A stretch of 64,000 bases of DNA from contig CM030931.1 of NCBI GenBank assembly GCA_018136815.1, forward strand, positions 11,109,072 through 11,173,071, given 5' to 3'. This DNA comes from Isochrysis galbana (Eukaryota; Haptophyta; Isochrysidales; Isochrysidaceae). This document shows, piece by piece, positions 10,885-19,528 of the stretch (its first letter is position 1; each line of letters starts with the position of its first letter). The position numbers and the translations under genes are program-made. Below the pieces are notes generated by a model. That model did no database searches and was not told where the DNA came from. It saw only the letters and a list, made by a program, of their open reading frames with translations.

Positions 10885-11919
10885 ATGGGGGACAGCCAGC
10901 TCAGCCTTGCACCACTTTACACCAAGGCGTCTGACGCTGAGGCCGAGCCAGCACCAGCCGATGGGCTATCGTGCGCACAAGACTCTTCGGTGCCGATCCA
11001 TGTATGGAAAATGCCAAGGCGTCCGCTCGCTGACGGATTTGTCTGCTGGCTGCTTGGTCTGAACGAGGAGGACCTCGATGAAAATGAGGTTCTTTTGCAC
11101 AATTCGCTGCGCCATCGGCCGTCTGACCCCGTCGTTGATAGGCCGACGCTCGACCAGCGCATTGACTTGCTCCGCCGTTCACTGCGGTCAGCTTCAGGCT
11201 TTGTGGCTGTCTTTGTAGCCTCAGTACTGACGCTTCGCCGGGTGCGCAGATTCAATCTACACAATGGAACAGCCCCCACGGAAAGCGCCGCGCGCGTTGC
11301 TTCATTTGTTCATGCATTGTTCACCACTTGTGCGGCTGCCATCCTAGCCCCGGCGCTCTGGTCACGTCGATCTGCGCTCGAGTTTTCCTCGACACTATTT
11401 TCTCGTCGCAATTCAGTAGCAGAAGCGCGGCTCGCTTGTTTCTCAAACGGGTACTTCCTCTATGATACCTTGTACTTGTTATTGTATGAGCGAGATCCAC
11501 TATTCGTAGCCCATCATGTCGTGTGTATCACCATATGGAACGATGCTCTATTTTGTGGGCGCGGTGCCGATCTCGTTGCGGGCATGCTCCTCATGGGCGA
11601 GTGCACCACTCCGCTACTCAGCATGTGGTGGCTTGCAAAGCGAGCGGGCAATATGCCGATGGCAAGGAGACTCAGCCGCGTCTTTACGGCCGCATTCCTG
11701 GTGGCCCGCACGTTCGTGCACCCCGTCATCATGGGCCGGCTTTTGGAAAATCTCATCTCCGGAAGGTATGATGCCCGTGTCGGTCGCATGCGGGCTAGGC
11801 TTTGGATTGGCCTTATCTCAGGTGCGGTTGCTGGCAGCTTCGTTTGGGCCAAGGCACTCGCCAAAGGTACTCTCAATGACATCCGGCGTATGCAAGATCA
11901 GAAACGACTCAAGGCATGA
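10885..11919 (+). CDS. TLC-domain (TRAM/LAG1/CLN8) membrane protein
   Basis: Predicted 344 residues, single exon. The ATG at 10885 (context AACAATGGGG) is preferred over the upstream in-frame start at 10828, whose peptide is purine-repeat translation. The protein has several hydrophobic segments. The TLC core is visible in FSNGYFLYDTLYLLLY, DPLFVAHHVVC (the conserved HH pair) and MGECTTPLLSMWWLAKRAG. This order resembles TMEM56/TLCD4-type proteins rather than ceramide synthases, because the second LAG motif is not evident. TLC proteins act in lipid sensing, transport or sphingolipid synthesis in ER/Golgi membranes; the exact role here is unknown. The last 15 residues are basic and end KRLKA, possibly an ER retention signal. 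Confidence 0.85.
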   Translation: MGDSQLSLAPLYTKASDAEAEPAPADGLSCAQDSSVPIHVWKMPRRPLADGFVCWLLGLNEEDLDENEVLLHNSLRHRPSDPVVDRPTLDQRIDLLRRSLRSASGFVAVFVASVLTLRRVRRFNLHNGTAPTESAARVASFVHALFTTCAAAILAPALWSRRSALEFSSTLFSRRNSVAEARLACFSNGYFLYDTLYLLLYERDPLFVAHHVVCITIWNDALFCGRGADLVAGMLLMGECTTPLLSMWWLAKRAGNMPMARRLSRVFTAAFLVARTFVHPVIMGRLLENLISGRYDARVGRMRARLWIGLISGAVAGSFVWAKALAKGTLNDIRRMQDQKRLKA

Positions 11920-12809
11920 GTGTGAAGGAAGCGCGAGGCGACAACAATTCCCTTGGCGAGTGTCCGCCCAAACGGGCGCCTTCACATGACACATGAGCAG
12001 TGTGACATACACCCTCAAAACAAGTTGTGCATGCATCTCAGTGCTGTACTTATATGGTAAAAACTAGCGAATTGCTAGCTATACTTCTCACGATGGCACG
12101 TGCGCCGCGGGCACACCTCATACCGCCTTGCTCCCGTCCGTGTCCACCAACCTATTGCGTTAATGATAACATGGGTCAATGGGGGCGCGCCTCGCCACGC
12201 CCCCCGTTAATTTAACTATAAAACTTTCTCTGGTCCTCTTTCGACGGAGCGCGGCCAAAAAAAATCGAACCTCAAGTTGCACATTGCACATTGCACCTTC
12301 TTGCACACACGCCCATATTTTTACAATGCTCAATGCTCGACGCAGCGTACAATTTCTGCGACATTTTTGTCTTTCGCGTTTACCCCTCAAAAATGCCCAC
12401 TGCTGTGGCCATGGAGAGCCTAACTAAGTGAAATATTCGCCACGCATGGCGACGGATCAGCCATCAACGGGGCTCGCGACGACCAAGGGAGTCCTCACGC
12501 GCCAGTAATGCCATTCAGCTTGATTGAAGGCCGCCGGGCGGACAATAAATTGGGTGTGGTATGTGTGCAACAAAATCGCGTTTCTCACAATAGGAGAAAG
12601 CAGGTATGGCAAGAAGTACACGTGGGAGGCAGCCGCGCCAACCGGGCAACAGTGGCAGAACTGGGAACGGCACTACTCTTCCGCTCAAAGCCACCCTTGC
12701 AATTTGCTAATGACAAGGGCTGCCGTTTATGCATCACAACACATCTCCTCTTTTGCTTGATAACTGCAACTTTTCTCCCTCATGTCGGGAGAGAATAGCC
12801 ACGCCTCGT
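11920..12809. other. Intergenic region with a dispersed 3'-flank motif
   Basis: No convincing gene. Bases 12230-12260 (TCTGGTCCTCTTTCGACGGA and following GCGCGGC) match a motif found downstream of the 49-kb gene (50066-50095) and of its truncated copy (60397-60432). The rest is unremarkable. Confidence 0.5.
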
Positions 12810-15787
12810 TCAAGTGTCAAGTATTTGCAAGTCATTGGGACGTGCAAGCGCCACGTCTTTCTCGTGTTGCTTGCGGCAGAGCTGCGCCTGAATGTTTGGC
12901 ATGTCCAACATCCTGTAGCCCTTGTCTTGCATGAAGCGCGACAGCAAATCAGGCCAAGTCTCGGACGAGCCGCCAGAGGTAGAATTGCCCCCATCCTTAG
13001 GCGTTACTGCCTCGTCAGTGCGCGTCGCCTCCAATTCCATAGTTGCAAAGGTGTGCAGCTCTCGCCAAGCCTTACCGAAGAAAATAGCGCCGCAACCGAG
13101 CTGTGCGTTGATTTGCTCAGATGCGGACGTGCTCTGGCTTCTCTCAGCAGAAAGCATGGAGGGGCCGCTGATGCGTATACCCAGGATCTTAGCACCAGCG
13201 TATGACGCGGCATGGACGAGGTACGCATGGACCACAGGCGAAACCTCGGCGTCACCAGAGAGTAATAGAAGGACCTGCTTTCAACGGAGAGGGAAATACG
13301 TGAGATCAAGTAACACCAAAGAACGGCAACCGATTGGGACACATCCACGATAAAAGATGGGGCTGCGACGGCCGGCATGAAGTGGTCATGTGAATTCTAG
13401 CAATAACTTAGTACTTTGGTAACCGCAAGACGCCATTGCGTGCATTGTGGACCGGCGAAGCATTCCACTCGGCATGGCTCTTTTCAAAGCAACAGGGCGC
13501 TCGAGGGGCATGAGTTGTGTTTCACTCAGAGCTTCATAGCAAAGGTGCGAGAAGAGCCGCAGGTAACACGCCAGAAACAAGCGCCGCTTACCGAATCATC
13601 CAAGTCAGGCATCCAAGCTGTCAACGCCATGTCCACCACCTCCTTAGCCTCTATTACACGTGCAACAACCTGTTTATCCCCATCCCAAGCCCACTGTTGA
13701 GCGCGTGATAAAGCGTCGGCTGAGAAGGGGGCTGGCAGGAGAAGCCGAAGACTAGGTAACGGATGCAGCCAATGTACACCGGAAAATGAGACCCGAAGCG
13801 TATCCATACTCTCTGCCGCCGGGATGAGCATCGCTGCGATGGTGATGGCCCGTGGTGCGTGCAAGCGGTGAAGTTCGGTTGCTGACAGAGAAGCGAGGAA
13901 GCGCGCAAGCCATGGTGGTGCGCTGGCGGGAAGGGCCGCGTGCGCCATTGGCGATGGCTTGGTCGCACGCTTCTCCTCCTGCACAACCTTCTTTGCAACC
14001 AGCGTCGTAGATCCAGATGCGCCGGCAGCGTTTTGTAGCGCTTGCAGTCTCAACAGCTCATTGGCGGCACGACTAGCAGCCGACAACGTATCTGCCATCC
14101 AGAAGAAGGCTCGAGGGCGTAGGGAGCGCACCATCTCGCTGAGCCCCTTCAGTGCTGCAGCCTGTTGACGCGCCATTCGGACAGTACTGGTTACCGTTGG
14201 CGAGACTGCCTTAGGAGAAGCGCTAGCGATGAGCGGCACGGCTGCTAGAACCTTGCGTTGTGCACTCCAGTCTACAAGAGCCGTGTTGGACATCAGGGAA
14301 GCAGCATGGCCAACAACTGCATCCTGTGCTGGTGAGTGAGCACGAAGACCTGCCATTGCGTCGGGTGGTTGCTCATGTATCATGTCGAGAGCGAGGATGC
14401 GTAGCCGAGACGCCGAGCAAGCGTCCTTCTGCAAGTTGAAAAATGGGGCAATGGCAACGCACTCTGCTAGCCAATCAGCCCTCATGCCACCACCACTTTC
14501 GCTCGTTACATCGCGGTTGGCCCGGCGACGGTGTCGCCTGCCATTTGCTATCACCAAAAGCGGCGTGAAGTGCTCCGAGCTGCGCCTCGACTGCTTCGCA
14601 AGCGCGATGTAGAGGGGGGCCATCACTCTTGCCTGTGTCTCGCCATCCACTACAACTAGGCCCACTGCCGCCTCATCCAAGGGGGCGCGCAAGTGTGGAG
14701 GGGCGGCCGTAGATTGCCACGTGAACGCCGAACCAGACGTGAGGGCGTGCCACCAGATGGCATCTCTTCTTTTGATGGTGGCAGCGCCCCCCGTCGAATA
14801 CCGCGCGTACGCCAAACGATGGTCAGTATCACCCGACAATTCGGGCTGGCCTCGCGATGTTGGCATCACGTACGAACCTATCCGCAAGTACTTGCGCAAC
14901 ATGTGCGAGAGGTGAAAGTCCTCGCCGGTGTCGAATGTCAGGGGTCGTTCACGAAACAGCTGACGCAACCAGCGCGTCTCTCCAAACCACATGGAGCAGA
15001 GGTAGTCAACCTCGAGAAGCCGCTCGACGTGAATGCCATATGCTAGATCAGGCACATAGAGGCCTCCGGAGTCATTGGTCACCGCTCGGTATGAGCTGAA
15101 GAGCAGCCCTGTCTGGGGAGCGGGTAGCAGCCAGCCTATGGACCCAAGCAAGCGGCGATGTGCGTGCGGGGGGCGCAGGAGCGAGACGTGAAAGAGTGCC
15201 TCGATGTACCGGCTGCCCGGGATCATATCATCATCGATCACATGGAAATACTTTGTCGGAGATGACATTGCCATCTGGAATCGGCCATAATACTTCAGGT
15301 TGTAGGTCGATCGCACCAGGACAAGGCGCGAGTCGTTGTACGACGCAATTACTGCCTCAGATGCCTCGAAAAGTGGCGACGGCCCGAAGACACACACCCA
15401 GATCAAGGCGGGCGGCACAGTCTGAGCGCGCAGCGCATCAATCTGCCGGCAGAGAGTGCGCCTGTTCCACACGTTGAGGATGGCGGTGACGGGTGCCGGT
15501 GCATGCGGGCCGTAGCGAGCGGGGTGGAAGTACGACTCCATCTGTCTGAGCTCGTCCAACGTCGGCTGTGCTGTCCGCTCTCGCCGTCGGAATGCACGTT
15601 GCCTCTCCACCTGGCGCTTCTGCGGCATACTCTCTTGCTTGGGCAGCGGCTCCGCCTGCGTGCACGCCTCGAGGTGGACCTGTCTAGAGCCGGCCGGCTC
15701 AACCTCAAGCAACGCGACCAGTAGGAGTGCGCCCAGCATGATGGAGTAGAGCACGTTCCGTTGCCGAGAGAAGGGAGGAGGCGCCAT
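12810..15787 (-). CDS. Two-exon glycosyltransferase with C-terminal extension
   Basis: Exon 1 is 15787-13592 and exon 2 is 13274-12810, joined by a phase-0 GT-AG intron (donor TCG/GTAAGC, acceptor GCAG), giving 886 aa. A hydrophobic anchor (VLYSIMLGALLLVALLEV, about residues 11-28) makes it a type II membrane protein. Residues about 95-330 look like a GT-A domain: VTAILNVWNRRTLCRQIDAL, LVRSTYNLKYYGRFQMAM, then FHVIDDDMIPGSRYIEAL with the DDD metal site, and FDTGEDFHLSH, a plausible catalytic segment. The following 500 residues, including exon 2 (VLLLLSGDAEVSPVVHAYLV), match nothing I know. The first exon stays open past the donor to 13526, so an unspliced shorter form is the alternative. A GA microsatellite lies just upstream. 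Confidence 0.7.
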
Positions 15788-15859
15788 TCATTCACGCGCC
15801 GCCCATCATCGCGACGCCGCAGACGCTGCCGCCCCGCGAGCAGAGAAAGAGACAGGGAC

Positions 15860-15862
<3 letters not shown>

Positions 15863-15941
<79 letters not shown>
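15863..15941. repeat. (GA)n microsatellite
   Basis: About 79 bases of pure GA on the plus strand, which is CT on the coding strand of the glycosyltransferase. It sits about 75 bases upstream of that gene's start at 15787. Confidence 0.95.
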
Positions 15942-15946
<5 letters not shown>

Positions 15947-16452
15947 CAACAGTAGTTAGTAGAAGCCGAGGAGAGTACCCTCGAGTGGTATAAATAGATG
16001 AGGAGTCTGAGGTGTGGAGGCAATCGTTGGGAGGATGGTTACCAATGGTGAGGATGTGGATGGAAGGGCGGTGCGGAAAGGCACGGTGTTGTACCGCGTT
16101 CTGTGGCATCCAAGCCGTATCTATCGCGGCGATCGTCGTAGGAGAGGGGGCATTGCTCTGGTGCTGCTCTGGCATCGCACGAGAGCGAACAGGTGGCGAT
16201 TGCGATGCCTGCGTCTCGCGAGCTCGCGCCAGAAGGACGGAGGCAGAGTCGTGGTGCCGGTGAGATGCCGAACGGCAGTGGTCCAGGACCACCGGCATCC
16301 ACTGAGATGCCATCGCCTCCGCGATGCCCACGTAAGTGCGGCTCCGGAGTGCGCCGCGATGAGGGGTCATGGACAGGTTAGCCATCACGGCCTCTCGGCC
16401 TGGAACAATGCACGTTGGTTGGAGCGGAGGGAGGCTCGAGGAGAGGTAGAGT
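15942..16452. other. Upstream region of glycosyltransferase, no gene
   Basis: ORFs cross this stretch in several frames, but none has protein-like composition. A TATAAATA string lies at about 15989 on the plus strand, with no plus-strand gene after it. Confidence 0.4.
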
Positions 16453-16594
16453 CCTGTAGCTTTCGTGTGTCCGGTGCCGTGCTGCCACGGGTGGACGTAT
16501 TGCGTAGCTTCGATGCCGTCCAACAACGCCTTAGCGTAGTAGTGCATCTTGGGGTTCTCGACTGCCAGGAACGGCGCTTTAGCCTCCAGGCGGC
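16453..16594. repeat. Copy of the 142-bp gag module
   Basis: Differs from 3081-3222 by one base. It is followed directly by a GGC trinucleotide run, so the copy ends abruptly in a simple repeat. Confidence 0.9.
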
Positions 16595-16658
16595 GGCGGC
16601 GGCGGTGTTGGCGAGGCGCTCGGGGTTGGAGTGAATCCACCTCGAGCCGGCGTTAGAG

Positions 16659-19090
16659 AAAAAAAAAACCTTTTAATATTCTCGCCTCGCTCGTGGCACT
16701 GGAAGACGCTCACGAAGCCTCGCCCTTTTTCTACCCACTCCCCCACTCCCTGCCTTGCGGCAACTCCCCTCGTGCTCTACTTAGGGGCCCGGGTCGTGCG
16801 GGGGTTTCGAGCTAGGCGGGGTGCACCTGTCCCCATCGGTAGGTTCTCTCCTTCCTCCTGTTTTGATGGGTGACCTGTCTATACAGTAGTTGTTGCCGGG
16901 CGTCTTCATATAAATGCGTACGAGCGTTCGCTCAGCGTGTCCGTGGTCATGGACGGTCGTCCATCCGAGCTGTCGGTCTGAGCGGGGTGACGCGTCGCTT
17001 CATGCGAGTCTCTCGGCTAAGCCGAGAGCTTTCGCTACGAGGCCGAATTCCTCGCTGAGGTGTAGCCTGCCTTTCTCGTCTTCGACAAATATAGGGGTGC
17101 TGAGTTCTGTCGTTTTTTTGATCTTCGGTTTTCTGCCCTGGGCGGCCTTATATGTACGCATGGAGTTGTGGGGGTCTGGTGAGGTCTTGCCTCGAACTAA
17201 GGTGGCAAACCTTATTAGAGTGGCTTCAAGGACTGGTATATAGTGGTAGTTGTACGCCTCGAAGTCAACTCTATAAAAGTCTTTTATTATGTATTTCCAT
17301 GCAATTATATAGAGCGCTTTGAGGCTGTCGGGGGTGGTCATGCCGGGGTATGCGAAGAGTCTGTCTTTGATTTTTTGCGCACTCGATCTCTTAGGAGGAG
17401 GCGTGTGCTTTGTCAGGGCGTCTATAGTTTCGAATATCTTTTTAGTCTCGGGGCACCATGCTAGATGACGCGATCCCTCTCTGTGGTCGCGGCATAGTCT
17501 ACATTTAGTCGTTAGGCTATTTGGGAATCTGTTCCTAGTGCCGATCCTCCTATGAGTAATATGCTTGAAGTGCAGGTGCTTGTCCGTGTGTTTTAGCAGC
17601 GGCATTGCATATAGTCTAGCTATATGTACCCATTCATCTTTCGTGATGTTTAGTCTCTTCTCCCATGCGGACCTCGCCGCTTGCGAGACGTTTTTTCGGG
17701 TCGTTTTCGTCGCTTCCCTGGCGATGTCGGAGACGGTAATCGCGTCAAGAGCGACCCTTCCTTTCCGTATGGCGTACTCGTCCGCCAACGGGTATTCCAT
17801 GAATCTCGGGCCTTTGTACCCGTTTTCCCATTTCGCTGGTGGATGGTAGTATTGGATGTCTCCGGCTTCCGCTATTTTCCCGGTACCGGCTGTCTCTCCT
17901 AGGTAGTCGGTGTCGGTGTGTATCCAGATATTGTTAAATTTACTGATGTATCTGTCATCCTCTGTGACTCTAACTTCACTGGGTAGTGTCATATCACCTA
18001 ACTCCTGAGGCTGGGTGCCGCCAACATGCGACTCTTCTCTTTTAGTGTTTTTGGGGGGGCGTTCTTTCGCTCGCTCCAACAGCCGTGTCGCGTAGTTTAC
18101 GACTTCGTCCCATGAGTCAAGAAATTCTTTTTTGTGTATCACGCGGCCTTCGTGCGCGAAGGTTTCGGGCAGGTGCTCAACATACGCCGAGCACTCTTCC
18201 CTACTGTACGGCGTCGTGAGGGCGCCGTCTTTAAAAACGTTGTGGACCACGGTTGTGTGTAGTGATTCCCACAGGCGTGCCCACGGGGCCCGTACCGCAG
18301 GGGGGGGGGTATGTATGTTGTGCCATATCGGTTGTGAGAGCGCGCCTTCTCGCGTGAGGAAAGAGGGCTTGATGTCGAGTTCTCGGAAATTCGCAAGGGC
18401 CTCTTTCCAGAAGGTTGGAAGCGCCGGGTTCCCTCTGAGGCTGCCCGTCAACGTATTTGTGGGGACCGTTGAGAGGACCGCGCCTCTTCCTAGACCGGTC
18501 CTACAGAACCAGGCGTCGAGTCCATGTTTCCATATTGCCTTTCTCGCATTTAGGTAGTTTAGAATCCATTTGGCTTGCAGTGCTTTTACGTGAGCCGACC
18601 AATCCAGGAGCCCTAGCCCCAGCGTCCTAGTCGCGCTTTTTTTGTGCGATGTGACGTAGCACGGGTGTTTTATCCATTTACTTTGTTTGTTTGTGTATGG
18701 GCTATTCCATAGGACGGCGTCTACCGCTTTTTGTACCCGTGAGTGGAACCACTTGGGGGCGGCCAAAGTTTGCAACCAATATCTGGGCATCCCGTAAATC
18801 ATGAAGTTCGCCACTGTCGTTCGTCCGAAGATCGTCATATAGTTTGTGGCCGGCGTGAGTTTGGCGACTCTTCCGTCGATTTTATCTGCTAGTCTTGACC
18901 AAAATGGTTTGAGGGCCTCCGGCGCGCCCAGGGGGACGCCTAAAATGGTTAGATACTCTTCGTTGTTTATCCAGTTGTACTTTCGCATGTCCCATGGCGG
19001 TTTTCGCAGTCTTTGGGATCCCATTCTCAGACCTTGGAATTTGCTTGCATTGGTCTTGCCGCCCGTCGCTTTTTCATGTAGCTCCACCGG
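16659..19090 (-). mobile_element. 5'-truncated LINE-like retroelement copy
   Basis: Minus-sense element. Its 3' end is the plus-strand A-run at 16659-16668 followed by CCTTTTAATATTCTCGCC, which means the sense strand ends in TTAAAAGG plus a T-run. The 3' untranslated part shares CTGCCTTGCGGC and the following CTCGTGCTCTAC with the copy at 19.5 kb. The RT ORF (17000-19255) fills the rest. Homology to the RT consensus starts near 19090, where the copy looks 5'-truncated and fused to unrelated sequence. I found no convincing target site duplication. Confidence 0.75.
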
Positions 19091-19255
19091 CTGAGAGCGC
19101 GCACCAACGAGGCAGGCGAGAACGCGAGGACACTCCACTCGGATATAGGTAAGCCAACCGGGAGCGGGGGCGGGGAGCGGATGCCATTCCAGAGTGGAGG
19201 CGGACATTGACGAGGGTGGCGCTAGCCACCGGCGGACGAAGAGGGCGTAGGCCAC
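17000..19255 (-). CDS. LINE-like reverse transcriptase, C-terminal half
   Basis: 751-codon open frame. The first about 55 residues are probably unrelated flanking sequence. From ELHEKATGGKTNASKF onward it reads as the RT thumb/connection region of a non-LTR retrotransposon. A Cys-His knuckle follows (CRLCRDHREGSRHLAWC, about residue 590), of the zf-RVT type found near the C-terminus of such RTs. It ends GLVAKALGLAERLA, an ending nearly repeated at 19.9 and 36.6 kb. The catalytic palm motifs (QG.PLSP and FADD) are absent here because of the 5' truncation; they survive as a relic at 37.1 kb. The frame is long and undamaged, so the insertion may be fairly young. Confidence 0.75.
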   Translation of the reverse strand: MAYALFVRRWLAPPSSMSASTLEWHPLPAPAPGWLTYIRVECPRVLACLVGARSQPVELHEKATGGKTNASKFQGLRMGSQRLRKPPWDMRKYNWINNEEYLTILGVPLGAPEALKPFWSRLADKIDGRVAKLTPATNYMTIFGRTTVANFMIYGMPRYWLQTLAAPKWFHSRVQKAVDAVLWNSPYTNKQSKWIKHPCYVTSHKKSATRTLGLGLLDWSAHVKALQAKWILNYLNARKAIWKHGLDAWFCRTGLGRGAVLSTVPTNTLTGSLRGNPALPTFWKEALANFRELDIKPSFLTREGALSQPIWHNIHTPPPAVRAPWARLWESLHTTVVHNVFKDGALTTPYSREECSAYVEHLPETFAHEGRVIHKKEFLDSWDEVVNYATRLLERAKERPPKNTKREESHVGGTQPQELGDMTLPSEVRVTEDDRYISKFNNIWIHTDTDYLGETAGTGKIAEAGDIQYYHPPAKWENGYKGPRFMEYPLADEYAIRKGRVALDAITVSDIAREATKTTRKNVSQAARSAWEKRLNITKDEWVHIARLYAMPLLKHTDKHLHFKHITHRRIGTRNRFPNSLTTKCRLCRDHREGSRHLAWCPETKKIFETIDALTKHTPPPKRSSAQKIKDRLFAYPGMTTPDSLKALYIIAWKYIIKDFYRVDFEAYNYHYIPVLEATLIRFATLVRGKTSPDPHNSMRTYKAAQGRKPKIKKTTELSTPIFVEDEKGRLHLSEEFGLVAKALGLAERLA

Positions 19256-19512
19256 CGTGACTCCAGAGGCTCTAGCCTCTTGACTCTTGAGTACGGCAGT
19301 AGTAGTCGTATGAAACGCGGCGGGTCGGCGGCGCCGGGCGCGTCCTCATCACGTCGCGAACGAATGGCGCCCGTGAGGATCCGGCGTGCCACCATCCCTG
19401 GGTCCCTGGGTCGGAGGCGACGGGTTCGAGAGAAGCGACGAGGGCACTACGCTGCGCGTCAAGCGCCGCACAGCGAGAAGGCCCCACAACAATGGACTGC
19501 GATGCAGAAGGA

Positions 19513-19528
19513 TATAGGCACGGGGAGA
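19513..19528. repeat. Left target site duplication TATAGGCACGGGGAGA
   Basis: This 16-base string recurs exactly at 21811-21826, flanking the retroelement at 19529-21810. Confidence 0.9.
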
